A stretch of 64,000 nt of DNA from Polaromonas sp. JS666 (GCF_000013865.1 NC_007948.1:4765001-4829000), one strand, 5' to 3'. Positions 8,023 through 17,415 are shown, counted from the first letter of the stretch. Notes: generated from the letters alone by a model not told the origin. Numbers and translations are program-made.

Positions 8023-10236
8023 ATGACCACCACGACCACTGAACGCACGCCCGCCCACCGCCTCCAGGTGGCCACCGGCCTCTACCGCTTTATTGAAGAC
8101 AAGGTGCTGCCCGGCACCGGCGTTGACAGCGCGGCCTTCTGGCAGGGCTTTGACGCCATCGTGGCCGACCTGGCGCCCAAAAACATTGCCTTGCTGGCCG
8201 AGCGCGATCGCCTGCAAAGCGAGATCGACAGCTGGCATCAGGCCCATCCCGGCCCCATCACCGACATGCCGGCCTACCGCGCCTTTCTGGAACAGATCGG
8301 CTACCTGGTGGCGCAGCCCGCCAACGTGACCACCACCACCGCTGATGTCGACGCCGAACTGGCCGAGCAGGCCGGCCCGCAACTCGTGGTGCCCATCCTG
8401 AATGCCCGCTACGCGCTGAACGCGGCCAATGCCCGCTGGGGCTCGCTCTATGACGCGCTGTATGGCACGGACGCCATCTCCGAATCCGGCGGCGCCGAGA
8501 AGGGCAAGGCCTACAACCCGCTACGCGGCGCCAGGGTGATCGAGTTCGCGCGCACCTTCCTCGACCAGGCCGCCCCGCTGGAGGCTGTGTCGCACAAGGA
8601 GTCGGCGGGCTACACCGTCGTGGACGGCAAGCTGGTTGTGACGCTGACGAACGGCGGCCGCAGCAGCCTGCAGGACAACACCCAGCTCATCGGCTACCAG
8701 GGCGACGCTGGCGCCCCCTCGTCGGTGCTGCTCAAGCACAACGGCATCCACATTGACATCCAGATCGACCGCAGCACACCGATTGGCCAGAGCGATGCGG
8801 CCGGCGTCAGCGACCTGGTGCTGGAGTCCGCGCTGTCCACCATCCTGGACCTGGAAGACTCGGTCGCCGTGGTGGATGCCGAAGACAAGGTGCTGGCCTA
8901 CAGCAACTGGCTGGGCATCCTGCAGGGCACGCTGACCGAAGAAGTCAGCAAGGGCGGCAAGACCTTCACGCGCGGCCTGAACCCGGACCGCCGATACACC
9001 GGCGCGCAGGGCGGTGAAGTCACGCTGCACGGCCGCTCGCTGATGTTTGTGCGCAATGTTGGCCACCTGATGACCAACCCGGCCATCCTGTATGAAGGCG
9101 GCAGGGAAATTCCCGAGGGCATCATGGACGCGGTCATCACCACGACCATTGCCATGCACGACCTCAAGCGCAAAGGCCAGCCCGGCATCAGGAACTCGCG
9201 CGCCGGCTCGGTCTACATCGTCAAGCCCAAGATGCATGGCCCCCAGGAGGTCGCGTTTGCATCCGAGCTGTTCAGCCGCGTCGAGGCACTGCTGGGCCTG
9301 CCCGAGAACACCGTGAAGCTCGGCATCATGGACGAAGAGCGCCGCACCAGTGTCAACCTGAAGGCCTGCATTGCCGCGGCCGGCGCCCGCGTGGCTTTCA
9401 TCAACACCGGCTTCCTGGACCGCACCGGCGACGAGATGCACACCGCCATGCTGGCTGGCCCCATGATCCGCAAGGGCGATATGAAGACCAGCGCCTGGAT
9501 TGGCGCCTATGAAAAGAACAACGTGCTGGTGGGCCTGTCCTGCGGCCTGCGCGGCAAGGCGCAGATCGGCAAGGGCATGTGGGCCATGCCCGACCTGATG
9601 GCCGCCATGCTGGAGCAAAAGATTGCGCACCCCCGCGCCGGCGCCAACACCGCCTGGGTGCCCTCACCGACTGCCGCCACCCTGCACGCGCTGCACTACC
9701 ACCAGGTGCTGGTGTCGGATGTGCAGAAGGAACTCGAGAAGATCGATGCCAATGCGGAACGCGACAACATCCTGAATGGCCTGCTGCAAATTCCGGTGGT
9801 CGCCGAAGCCAGGTGGCCGGCGACGGAAAAGCAGCAGGAGCTGGACAACAATGCACAGGGCATCCTGGGCTACGTGGTGCGCTGGATCGACCAGGGCGTG
9901 GGCTGCTCCAAGGTGCCCGACATCCACAACGTCGCGCTGATGGAAGACCGCGCCACGCTGCGCATTTCGAGCCAGCACATCGCCAACTGGCTGCACCATG
10001 GCGTGGTGACGAAGGATCAAGTCATCGAAACCTTCCAGCGCATGGCCGCCGTGGTCGACAAGCAGAACGCCAGCGACCCGCTCTACCAAAACATGGCGGG
10101 CCACTTCGACACCTCAGCGGCTTACAAGGCCGCCTGCGACCTGGTGTTCAAGGGGCTGGAACAGCCGAGTGGCTACACCGAGCCGCTGCTGCATGCCTGG
10201 CGGTTGAAAGTCAAGGCGGGTACGGCTTCGGCTTGA
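8023..10236 (+). CDS. glcB: Malate synthase G
   Basis: 737 residues, matching the long G isoform. It condenses glyoxylate with acetyl-CoA to malate in the cytosol. Recognisable stretches include [48 protein letters not shown] with the active-site region, [20 protein letters not shown], and the C-terminal [17 protein letters not shown] and [11 protein letters not shown]. It lies 51 bases behind the dehalogenase gene, probably in one transcript, and converges on the AcoR-type gene. A decayed fragment of a related gene lies at 17158-17265. Confidence 0.97.
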   Translation: MTTTTTERTPAHRLQVATGLYRFIEDKVLPGTGVDSAAFWQGFDAIVADLAPKNIALLAERDRLQSEIDSWHQAHPGPITDMPAYRAFLEQIGYLVAQPANVTTTTADVDAELAEQAGPQLVVPILNARYALNAANARWGSLYDALYGTDAISESGGAEKGKAYNPLRGARVIEFARTFLDQAAPLEAVSHKESAGYTVVDGKLVVTLTNGGRSSLQDNTQLIGYQGDAGAPSSVLLKHNGIHIDIQIDRSTPIGQSDAAGVSDLVLESALSTILDLEDSVAVVDAEDKVLAYSNWLGILQGTLTEEVSKGGKTFTRGLNPDRRYTGAQGGEVTLHGRSLMFVRNVGHLMTNPAILYEGGREIPEGIMDAVITTTIAMHDLKRKGQPGIRNSRAGSVYIVKPKMHGPQEVAFASELFSRVEALLGLPENTVKLGIMDEERRTSVNLKACIAAAGARVAFINTGFLDRTGDEMHTAMLAGPMIRKGDMKTSAWIGAYEKNNVLVGLSCGLRGKAQIGKGMWAMPDLMAAMLEQKIAHPRAGANTAWVPSPTAATLHALHYHQVLVSDVQKELEKIDANAERDNILNGLLQIPVVAEARWPATEKQQELDNNAQGILGYVVRWIDQGVGCSKVPDIHNVALMEDRATLRISSQHIANWLHHGVVTKDQVIETFQRMAAVVDKQNASDPLYQNMAGHFDTSAAYKAACDLVFKGLEQPSGYTEPLLHAWRLKVKAGTASA

Positions 10237-10267
10237 CGACGCCATCTTCCCGATAGCGATAGCTAAC

Positions 10268-10287
10268 GGCGAGTTGGGGCGAGTTGG
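10268..10287. repeat. Tandem 10-bp direct repeat
   Basis: GGCGAGTTGG occurs twice head to tail in the short gap between the convergent glcB and acoR-like genes. Flanking AACGGC (10265-10270) and GCCGTT (10287-10292) could form a weak hairpin around it. Confidence 0.5.
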
Positions 10288-10294
10288 CCGTTGA

Positions 10295-12196
10295 TCATTT
10301 CGCCAGCTTGCGGTAGAGCGTTGCGCGACCGATATTAAGCAAGGCAGCCGCGGCGGTGACGTTGCCGCCGGTTTGCCGCAGCGCCGCATCGATGGCCTGC
10401 TGTTGCGTCTGCCGCCAACTCAACCCGTCGTCGGGTGCACCGGTGCGCGGACGAGCAGAAGGCACTCCCAGGCTGGATTCATGGTCGGGTTCATGGTCGG
10501 GAAAATGACTCAGGGTGAGCGCTTCATCGGCTTCCAGCAGCGCCAGTGCCAGTCGAAGCGCATGGCGCAATTGGCGCACGTTGCCCGGCCAGCGTCTGCT
10601 TTTTAGCGCCCGGCGCAGCCCGGCGTCGAGCAGCCGCGGCGCGCAGCCCTGCTCCGCCAGCAAGGCGTCAAGGACTGCGTTGAAATCACTTCTCATGCGT
10701 AGCGGTGGTATCTGCAACTGAAAACCACTGATGCGGTAATAGAGATCCTCGCGAAAGAGCCCCGAAGCCACCAGCGCGCGCAGATCGCGGTGGGTCGCGC
10801 AGACGAAGCGCACGTCCACCCGCACCGCCCGGGTCGCACCGACGCGCAGGACTTCGCCACTGTCGAGCATGCGCAGCAGGCCGACCTGCAACTCAAGCGG
10901 CATGTCGCCGATTTCGTCAAGCAGCAAGGTGCCGCCTTGGGCCGCTTCGATTTTGCCGGCGCTGCCGCCACGCCGGGCGCCAGTGAAGGCGCCTTCGACA
11001 TGGCCGAACAGCTCGGCGGCCATCAACTGGGGAGCGATGGCGCCGCAGTTGATCGCTATTAACGGGCCGTCGTGGCGATGACTCACTTCGTGCAGGGCGC
11101 GGGCTGCGACTTCCTTGCCAGCACCGGTTTCGCCCGTTACCAAAACCGGCAAACCGGCATTGAAGGCGCGCAGCGCGCGTTCAAAGTCGGCGGCAAAGGA
11201 CACATCGCCGAACTCAGGCCTCGGCGCGGTGCGCGGCGGCGCTGAACGGTTGGGCGTGGCAACGGATCGCGCCATGGGCGGCACGCCCGAGGCGCGGGCG
11301 CGCAGCTGCACCCCGCCACGCAGACGCAGGCTCAGTTCGCCGCTCGCCTGGCTTGCCGCAGCGGCGAGCGTATCGAAACGGCCGTCAAACAGGTCGCTGA
11401 AGCCCAGCCCCTGCGGAACGAAAGGGACATCGATCAGATGGCGCGCGGCGATGTTGGCCGCCAGCAGGCCGCCATCGCGGTTGAAGGCGAGCCAGGCTTC
11501 ATCGCTCGCATCCTGCGTCTCCAGCCGCAGCCGCACGAATGCCGGGAGCGCCTCGAAAAGCTTGCGCTCGATGCGGCGGGCGCAGCGCTGGGTCAACGCC
11601 ACGGCACCGGCCGCCAGGCCCGGCATGTCGCGCGAGATATCAACCGCGCCGACCACGCGCCCCTGCGGGTCAAACACGGGTGCAGCGCAACAGTGAAAGA
11701 TCTGGTTGTCGGCAAAAAAATGCTCGGGCCCGAGCACGCGGACCACCCGCTGCTCGGTCATCGCCGACGACATCGCGTTGGTGCCAATCACCGCCTCAGA
11801 CAGGTCTACCCCGGGACGAAAGGCTTGCCGTAGCGGCTCGCTACGGCGGTCGGTGCAACCCTCGACCGCCAAGGCTCGTCCCTGGACATCGGTCAGCAGC
11901 ACGGCATAGCCGGCGTCCGACACCGCGCGGGCGAGCGCATCCAGCTCGGGGCGTGCCGCCTCCAGCAATGTGCGCTGGGCCTCCAGCAAACGGGCCAGTG
12001 CGAGACGGTCCACGGGATCGAATTCCACCTGTTCCGAGGCGCCGCGACCCTGACCCCGGCAGCGTTGCCATGAACGCAGCACTGGGTCGTCAATCAGGCC
12101 CGCAGGCGCGCTGCCGTCGTCAAAGAAGGCCCGACGCGCTTGCCAGATGCGTTCGGGAGCGTAGAGGTTCGGCTCAAAAGTAATCGCTTGTTGCAC
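10295..12196 (-). CDS. Sigma-54-dependent activator, AcoR type
   Basis: 633 residues from the start I prefer: a GTG at 12196-12194 with GGAGA six bases upstream. The frame runs 33 codons further to an ATG at 12295, but that would place two clean enhancer-like dyads inside coding sequence. N-terminal sensor with GAF-like region (VIGTNAMSSAMTEQRVVRVL, then CCAAPVFDPQGRVVGAVDIS), central AAA+ domain with Walker A GETGAGKE, the sigma-54-contacting GAFTGA loop, Walker B GGTLLLDEIGDMPLELQ, RISGFQLQIPPLR, and a C-terminal Fis-type helix-turn-helix (ALRQTGGNVTAAAALLNIGR). It should activate the divergent aldehyde/alcohol dehydrogenase operon, which has a matching sigma-54 promoter. Confidence 0.92.
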   Translation of the reverse strand: MQQAITFEPNLYAPERIWQARRAFFDDGSAPAGLIDDPVLRSWQRCRGQGRGASEQVEFDPVDRLALARLLEAQRTLLEAARPELDALARAVSDAGYAVLLTDVQGRALAVEGCTDRRSEPLRQAFRPGVDLSEAVIGTNAMSSAMTEQRVVRVLGPEHFFADNQIFHCCAAPVFDPQGRVVGAVDISRDMPGLAAGAVALTQRCARRIERKLFEALPAFVRLRLETQDASDEAWLAFNRDGGLLAANIAARHLIDVPFVPQGLGFSDLFDGRFDTLAAAASQASGELSLRLRGGVQLRARASGVPPMARSVATPNRSAPPRTAPRPEFGDVSFAADFERALRAFNAGLPVLVTGETGAGKEVAARALHEVSHRHDGPLIAINCGAIAPQLMAAELFGHVEGAFTGARRGGSAGKIEAAQGGTLLLDEIGDMPLELQVGLLRMLDSGEVLRVGATRAVRVDVRFVCATHRDLRALVASGLFREDLYYRISGFQLQIPPLRMRSDFNAVLDALLAEQGCAPRLLDAGLRRALKSRRWPGNVRQLRHALRLALALLEADEALTLSHFPDHEPDHESSLGVPSARPRTGAPDDGLSWRQTQQQAIDAALRQTGGNVTAAAALLNIGRATLYRKLAK

Positions 12197-12239
12197 AGGT
12201 TGTCTCCAGGGCTGCCAGCACGTATGCGTTTCTCTGGTC

Positions 12240-12274
12240 GTCTCGATTTGAGACCCCTCGTCTCGTTTTGAGGC
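12240..12274. promoter_or_regulatory. Twin upstream activator sites
   Basis: GTCTCGATTTGAGAC (12240-12254, perfect GTCTC/GAGAC dyad) and GTCTCGTTTTGAGGC (12260-12274, one mismatch) lie 20 bp apart centre to centre, on the same helix face, about 125 bp upstream of the sigma-54 promoter at 12376. This is the expected enhancer arrangement for the divergent AcoR-type activator. An 8-bp inverted pair GGCGGTAT/ATACCGCC (12272-12279, 12314-12321) lies between them and the promoter. Confidence 0.7.
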
Positions 12275-12375
12275 GGTATCCCGGTGGGTCGACATGCAGT
12301 TTAGTTCATGAAAATACCGCCCAACATGGTAATTACCCGGACGACACCACCACTTTATGCAGTTAACTGCCTTTG

Positions 12376-12391
12376 TGGCACGCCCCTTGCG
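12376..12391 (+). promoter_or_regulatory. Sigma-54 (-24/-12) promoter
   Basis: TGGCAC-GCCCC-TTGCG matches the -24/-12 consensus with the invariant GG (12377-12378) and GC (12389-12390) exactly ten bases apart. Transcription should start near 12402, about 75 bases before the aldehyde dehydrogenase ATG. A perfect palindrome GCAGTTAACTGC (12359-12370) lies just upstream. Confidence 0.85.
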
Positions 12392-12475
12392 GAAGAGGCT
12401 GCGTTGGACGGCAGCACTGGTGGCGCCGAACAGCCGGCAAATCCATCAAAAAACACAAGCATTGGAGACAAACAC

Positions 12476-13951
12476 ATGGACACCCTTCTTTATCCGCCGC
12501 CGAACTCAGGGCACTGGACGGGAAAGATTTACAGCGACGGTTGGGTCGCGGCGCAAGGCGGCACCGCTGCGGTGATGGAGCCTGCCACCGGCGGCACGCT
12601 GGGCCAGATCGGTATCGCCTCGACCGCAGACGTTGACCGTGCCGCGCGGAGTGCCCAATCGGCCCGCGCCGCGTGGGCCGCGACCCCCTTTGACCAACGC
12701 GCGGCCGTGATGCGCGAGGCCGCGCGGCTGCTGAAGGAGCGCGCCGGCGAAATCAACGGCTGGAATGTGCGCGAATGCGGCTCCATCATGCCCAAAGCCG
12801 AATGGGAGCTGAGCGCCACCTACGAACAAATGCTGATGGCCGCCGCGCTGCCGATGCAGGCCAACGGGCAGATGTTCCCCTCGACCATGCCCGGGCGAAC
12901 CAACTTGTGGCGGCGCGTGCCGATCGGCACGGTGGGCGTGATTGCCCCGTGGAACTTCCCGCTGCTGCTCGCCATGCGCTCGGTGGCGCCGGCGCTGGCG
13001 CTGGGCAACGCGGTGCTGCTCAAGCCCGATGCGCAGTCCGCCGTCACGGGTGGCATGTTGATCGCCCAGGTGTTTGCCGACGCCGACCTGCCGGCGGGCG
13101 TTTTGCATGTGCTGCCGGGCGGCCCCGCCACGGGCGATGCAGTCGTGCGGCACCCGGCGGTCAACATGATCTCCTTCACCGGCTCGACGGCGGTGGGGCG
13201 GCAAATTGGCGAAGTATGCGGTGGCTTGCTCAAAAAGGTGGCGCTCGAGTTGGGCGGCAACAACGCCATCGTCGTGCTGGACGATGCCGACCTGGACGCC
13301 GCCAGTTCCTGTGGCGCCTGGGGCGCTTTTTTGCATCAGGGGCAAATCTGCATGCAGGCGGGCCGCCACCTGGTGCACCGCAGCGTGGCCGAGGCCTATT
13401 CCCAGCGACTGAAGCAGCGCGCCGAGGCGCTGCATGTGGGCAACCCGCACGCCGGCCCCGCACATTTGGGACCTGTCATCAACGCCAAACAGCGCGACCG
13501 CATTGACCAGATCGTGCAGGCCTCGGTGGCGCAAGGCGCGCGCGTGGTGACTGGCGGCACCTACGAGGGCTTGCTCTACCGCCCGACCGTGCTCACCGAG
13601 GTGCAGCCGGAGATGCCGGCGTTCACCGATGAAATTTTTGGCCCGGTCGCCCCCATCACCGTATTCGACACCGACGAGGAGGCGGCGGCGCTGGTCAACG
13701 CCTCGGCCTACGGTCTGGCGGCGGCCATCCACAGCAGCAACATTTCGCGCGCCATGGCGCTGGCCAACCGCTTGCACACCGGAATGATTCACATCAACGA
13801 CCAGACGGTGAACAACGAATTCCACGTGCCCTTTGGCGGCATGGGCGCCTCGGGCAATGGCGGGCGCTTTGGCGGTCCGGCCAACCTGGAGGAGTTCACC
13901 CAAAGCCAGTGGGTCAGCGTGATGGACAAGCCCATCGTGTACCCGTTCTGA
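12476..13951 (+). CDS. Aldehyde dehydrogenase, benzaldehyde-dehydrogenase-like
   Basis: 491 residues. The ATG at 12476 has GGAGA six bases upstream; the frame stays open upstream to 12308, but that part overlaps the sigma-54 promoter and is not coding. ALDH motifs: PWNFPLLLAMRSVAPALALG, FTGSTAVGRQIGE, catalytic Glu in LELGGNNAIVV and the nucleophile Cys in HQGQICMQAGRHLV. The QICMxxGRH form resembles XylC-type benzaldehyde and vanillin dehydrogenases. It should oxidise an aldehyde to the acid with NAD(P). First gene of an operon with a porin, a Tat subunit and a GMC oxidoreductase, so the aldehyde probably comes from the alcohol oxidised by the GMC enzyme. Confidence 0.9.
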   Translation: MDTLLYPPPNSGHWTGKIYSDGWVAAQGGTAAVMEPATGGTLGQIGIASTADVDRAARSAQSARAAWAATPFDQRAAVMREAARLLKERAGEINGWNVRECGSIMPKAEWELSATYEQMLMAAALPMQANGQMFPSTMPGRTNLWRRVPIGTVGVIAPWNFPLLLAMRSVAPALALGNAVLLKPDAQSAVTGGMLIAQVFADADLPAGVLHVLPGGPATGDAVVRHPAVNMISFTGSTAVGRQIGEVCGGLLKKVALELGGNNAIVVLDDADLDAASSCGAWGAFLHQGQICMQAGRHLVHRSVAEAYSQRLKQRAEALHVGNPHAGPAHLGPVINAKQRDRIDQIVQASVAQGARVVTGGTYEGLLYRPTVLTEVQPEMPAFTDEIFGPVAPITVFDTDEEAAALVNASAYGLAAAIHSSNISRAMALANRLHTGMIHINDQTVNNEFHVPFGGMGASGNGGRFGGPANLEEFTQSQWVSVMDKPIVYPF

Positions 13952-14001
13952 TCCCTTTCCTGAGCCCTTTCCCATCGACAACATACCCCCAGGAGACATA
14001 A

Positions 14002-14898
14002 ATGAATATCCCCAAAATTTCCCATCGCACCCTCGGCACCTTGCTGATCGGCGCCAGCCTCACCATCGTGGCCGGTGCGGCCCGGGCTATTGACATTGAC
14101 GCTGGCGACTACACCGCCTTGCCAGAGGGCACCAACGTGGGCTTGCTCTACATGCAGCACGCCAAGCGCAACAGCCTGTACGCCAACGGGCAACAAGTCC
14201 CCGGCAACAACGGGCTGGACTCGGACATTGGCATCCTGCGCCTGATCCACTTCACCAAAATTGGCGGCTATGTGGTCGATCCCCAACTGCTGCTGCCTTT
14301 CGGCCACCTCAAAGCCACGGGTGCGCTTGGCCCGGTGCTGGGCAAGGGTTCAGGCACGGGCGACCTGATCCTGGCCGCCACGGTGTGGACCATCAATGAG
14401 CCCGAGAACAAGCGCTATTTGGGCATCACACCTTTCCTGTTTGCCCCCACGGGCACTTATGACGCGGCCAAGGCGCTGAACCTGGGTGAGAACCGCTGGA
14501 AATACGCGCTGCAGGTGGGCTACATCCAGGGAGTCGGCGACAAGCTGACTTTCGATCTGGCCGCCGATGTGACGGCTTATGGCCACAATGACCGCGCCAA
14601 CCCGGCGGGCCAAACGCTCACGCAGGCACCCAGTTACCAGGTGCAAGGGTTTATGCGCTACGCACTGAGCCCCGGCTGGGACCTGCGGGCCGGTCTCTCG
14701 CGAACCCGCACCGGCGAAACCAAGCTCGATGGCAACAGCAGGGCAGACGCCTCGACCATTGACAAACTGCAACTGGGCACGGCAGTCTTCCTGACCCCGA
14801 AGACGCAATTGCTGGCCACCTGGGGACGTGACCTGTCCGTCAGCAATGGCTTCAAGGAAGCCTCGCGGGTGAACCTGCGCCTGCTGCAAGTATTCTGA
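14002..14898 (+). CDS. SphA/MetA-type outer-membrane porin
   Basis: 298 residues. Signal peptide ending near VAGAARA, then a beta-barrel-like protein of the family annotated as phenol degradation meta-pathway protein (SphA/TodX-like uptake channels): DIDAGDYTALPEGTNVGLLY at the N-terminus, PFGHLKATG, GTGDLILAATVW and a final aromatic residue after NLRLLQV. AGGAGACA precedes the ATG. It probably lets a hydrophobic or aromatic alcohol substrate across the outer membrane for the enzymes of this operon. Confidence 0.8.
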   Translation: MNIPKISHRTLGTLLIGASLTIVAGAARAIDIDAGDYTALPEGTNVGLLYMQHAKRNSLYANGQQVPGNNGLDSDIGILRLIHFTKIGGYVVDPQLLLPFGHLKATGALGPVLGKGSGTGDLILAATVWTINEPENKRYLGITPFLFAPTGTYDAAKALNLGENRWKYALQVGYIQGVGDKLTFDLAADVTAYGHNDRANPAGQTLTQAPSYQVQGFMRYALSPGWDLRAGLSRTRTGETKLDGNSRADASTIDKLQLGTAVFLTPKTQLLATWGRDLSVSNGFKEASRVNLRLLQVF

Positions 14899-14937
14899 GC
14901 ATTCCTCACTTCCATACCCCCTCCAAGGAGACAAGAG

Positions 14938-15537
14938 ATGCCCTCCATGCAACACCAGGCCGCAGGCCCAGGCGATGCCTTCCTGCCCGCCATCAACGCC
15001 CTGCGGGGACTGTCACGGCGCGACTTTTTGCGTTTCTCCGGCGCCGGCGCCGCCGCTGCGCTGGCGGGCGGTGCCAGCTTCGCGGCACTGCCCGCCGGCG
15101 TGAAGTTCATCAACGAAGCAGAAGCCGCCATCTTCACGCGGCTGGCCCAAGTAGTGCTGCCGGTGGCCGGTAGTCCACTGGTCCCGTGGACGCCTGACGG
15201 CTTGCTGCAAACGCTGGACGGCGCGCTGCTGGCCACCATGGCGCCACATATTTTGACGGGCCTCAAAGGCGGCATGCAGTACTTCAACGACGGCCCCGTG
15301 GCCCTGTACAAAAAGCGTTTCACCGCGCTCGACGACGCCGAAGCCACGCAGTTCTGCGATGCCTGGGGCAATTCCAATCTGCCGCCGCAGCGCGGCCTGA
15401 CGATGGGGCTGAAGAAGTTGATTCAACTGTCGTACTGGGCCAACCCGGCAAGCTGGGAACCCTTGGGTTACGACGGACCAATGACCAAGCGCCTGGGCCT
15501 GAAGTCCCTGGGCAACGCACCGCTGCCGACACGCTGA
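14938..15537 (+). CDS. Tat-exported small dehydrogenase subunit (gluconate 2-DH subunit 3-like)
   Basis: 199 residues. A twin-arginine signal LSRRDFLRFSGAG followed by an Ala-rich hydrophobic stretch (residues about 25-60) marks Tat export. The rest (FINEAEAAIFTRLAQVVLP and following) resembles gluconate 2-dehydrogenase subunit 3, the small subunit that accompanies FAD-containing GMC dehydrogenases. Good ribosome site AAGGAGA. The next gene encodes a GMC enzyme without its own signal, so this subunit may carry it to the periplasm as a folded complex. No cytochrome c subunit is adjacent. Confidence 0.75.
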   Translation: MPSMQHQAAGPGDAFLPAINALRGLSRRDFLRFSGAGAAAALAGGASFAALPAGVKFINEAEAAIFTRLAQVVLPVAGSPLVPWTPDGLLQTLDGALLATMAPHILTGLKGGMQYFNDGPVALYKKRFTALDDAEATQFCDAWGNSNLPPQRGLTMGLKKLIQLSYWANPASWEPLGYDGPMTKRLGLKSLGNAPLPTR

Positions 15538-15562
15538 ACATCACCATTCGAGGACACACCAC

Positions 15563-17125
15563 ATGAAAAAATCCATTCCCGTGAAGCTCGCCAAGCAGGG
15601 CCTCAAGGTCACGCAGGCCGGTGACATCACGCAGGAAAAACTGCACCTGAAGGCCGATGCGGTGATCATCGGTTCGGGCGCTGGCGGGGCCATCGCCGCC
15701 TACGAACTGGCGCGCGCGGGCAAGACGGTCATCGTGCTGGAGGCCGGTCCGTACATCCCGTCGGAGAAGTTCACCGAGATGCTGGCCGTCTCGATGGGAA
15801 CGCTCTACCAGGACCACGGCGGGCAGTCCAACATGCATGGCGATATTGCCATCCTGCAAGGCGCCTGTGTTGGCGGCTCCACGGTGGTCAATGCGGCGCT
15901 GTGCTTTCGCACGCCCGATTACTACCTGAAGCTGTGGGCCAAAGAGTTCGGCCTGAGCAACCTCACCAAGGCGGTGATGACGCCGTACTTTGAGAAGATA
16001 GAGCGCAACCTGCACATCCGCACCGTCGCCTCGCACGAGACCAGCCCCGGCGCGGAACTCATCGGCATTGGCATGCGCAAGCTCGGCTACCCGCCAGGCA
16101 AGGCGCGGCGCAACATCAAGGACTGCGCACTCACCGGCGCCTGTTTCAGCGGCTGCACTTCCGACCGCAAGCAATCCATGCTGGTGACCTACCTGCCCTG
16201 GGCCGTGGCGCATGGCGCGACCATCTTCGCCGACACGCGTGTCACGCAAGTGCTGGCCGAGGGTGGCAAGGCCAGTGGCGTGCTGGCCGAGGTCATCGAC
16301 CCGGCTACCGGAAAGAAGAAGGCCGATGTGCGCGTTGATGCCCCCATCGTCGTGCTGGCGGCCGGGCCGATCCAGACGCCGCTGCTGCTGCTCAAAAGCG
16401 GGCTGGCCAATAGCAGCGCACAAGTGGGCAAGAACTTCGCCTGCCACCCGACCTTGTCGGTCACCGCTGAATTTCCCCACGAGGTCAACGACTTCCACGG
16501 CGCCACCCACTCGCTTTATATGGACCAGCACACACTGCCCGAGAAAGGCGGCTACCTGTTGCTCAACGCGATCCAGGAGCCGGTGGAGGCTGGCTTTCAG
16601 GCCGAGCCCGGCACCGGCAAGCCCTACGTGGCCTACATGACGGGCTACAAAAATACGATCCGCCTGATCAGCCTGATCCACGACAAGAATGTAGGCGAGG
16701 TGCGCTGGGAGAACGGTCAGAAGCAGATCCATTACACGGTAGACAACGATGACTTCGATGCGATGAAGAAAGGGCTGGTCGCCACGGCGCGCATTTTGTT
16801 TGCCTCCGGGGCGAGCAAGCTTTACCTGCCGTCATCCAACAAGGCGGTGGTCGAGAGCGCCGATCAGGTGGAAAGCGTGATCGGCGCGTTGAAGAACGAA
16901 CCGGCACGCTACAAATACACCTCCTTCCATCCGCAGGGCACCTGCCGCATGGGGCGCAACCCGAAGACCACCGTAGTCAACCCCTACGGCGAAACGCACG
17001 ACGTGAAAAACCTGTACGTGGCCGACGCCAGCCTGCTGCCGACCTCGATCGGCTACAACCCCTCGGAGACGGTGTACGCACTGGCAAGCTACATCAGCGA
17101 CCGCATCGTCAAGGCGCACGCGTAA
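15563..17125 (+). CDS. GMC-family FAD alcohol dehydrogenase
   Basis: 520 residues. Near the N-terminus is the Rossmann FAD motif VIIGSGAGGAIAAYELARAG followed by VIVLEAGPY; further on GACVGGSTVVNAALCFR; near the end FHPQGTCRMG with the active-site His region, and VADASLLPTSIGYNPSETV, the GMC_C signature. It has no signal peptide. Together with the preceding Tat subunit it forms a probable two-subunit periplasmic dehydrogenase that oxidises an alcohol to the aldehyde used by the first gene of the operon. The electron acceptor is not encoded here. Substrate unknown; aromatic or terpenoid alcohols would suit the porin and the XylC-like ALDH. Confidence 0.88.
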   Translation: MKKSIPVKLAKQGLKVTQAGDITQEKLHLKADAVIIGSGAGGAIAAYELARAGKTVIVLEAGPYIPSEKFTEMLAVSMGTLYQDHGGQSNMHGDIAILQGACVGGSTVVNAALCFRTPDYYLKLWAKEFGLSNLTKAVMTPYFEKIERNLHIRTVASHETSPGAELIGIGMRKLGYPPGKARRNIKDCALTGACFSGCTSDRKQSMLVTYLPWAVAHGATIFADTRVTQVLAEGGKASGVLAEVIDPATGKKKADVRVDAPIVVLAAGPIQTPLLLLKSGLANSSAQVGKNFACHPTLSVTAEFPHEVNDFHGATHSLYMDQHTLPEKGGYLLLNAIQEPVEAGFQAEPGTGKPYVAYMTGYKNTIRLISLIHDKNVGEVRWENGQKQIHYTVDNDDFDAMKKGLVATARILFASGASKLYLPSSNKAVVESADQVESVIGALKNEPARYKYTSFHPQGTCRMGRNPKTTVVNPYGETHDVKNLYVADASLLPTSIGYNPSETVYALASYISDRIVKAHA

Positions 17126-17157
17126 GCATCTGTTGTGACTCTACTTTTCGTTACTGC

Positions 17158-17265
17158 CTGCACCATGACGTGCTCATCGAAGCGCAGGTCAATGCAACTT
17201 TTGAATGCATGGCGGCTGTGTTGGACAGCCGCAACGCAGGCGATCCGCCCTATCAGCCGATGGCA
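17158..17265 (+). pseudogene. Fragment of a malate synthase G-like gene
   Basis: Translated in this frame, the 36 codons read LHHDVLIEAQVNATF, then MAAVLDSRNAGDPPYQPMA. They align without gaps to the glcB product of this window ([15 protein letters not shown], then [19 protein letters not shown]), with about 60% identity over the last 27 residues. It lacks all catalytic parts and the similarity stops abruptly on both sides. The divergence shows it is not a recent copy of the neighbouring glcB. No start or ribosome site is evident. It is best read as the relic of a second malate synthase gene 7 kb away. Confidence 0.7.
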
Positions 17266-17364
17266 ATCAGCGACGGCGTGAAGGTCTGCAATTGGCTTGA
17301 TTCAATAGCTATTGGCGTAATACTGGCAGAGACTACTGACCAAATTAACTTGAAGAGTTAATGG

Positions 17365-17397
17365 AAAAAAGAACGGCGCCCTCGGGCGCCGTTCTTT
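17365..17397 (-). terminator. Bidirectional terminator of the amidohydrolase gene
   Basis: Stem AAAGAACGGCGCC / GGCGCCGTTCTTT (17368-17380, 17385-17397) with loop CTCG. The A-run at 17365-17370 gives a U-run on the minus strand, 18 bases after the amidohydrolase stop; the plus side has a shorter T-run. Confidence 0.85.
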
Positions 17398-17415
17398 CAG
17401 GGCACTGCGGCTTGT

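Noticed and set aside
12197..12295. Upstream 33-codon extension of the sigma-54 activator
   Set aside because: It would encode the two operator-like dyads, whereas the GTG at 12196 has an ideal ribosome site.
12308..12475. Upstream 56-codon extension of the aldehyde dehydrogenase
   Set aside because: It contains the sigma-54 promoter and has no family similarity; the ATG at 12476 has a clear ribosome site.
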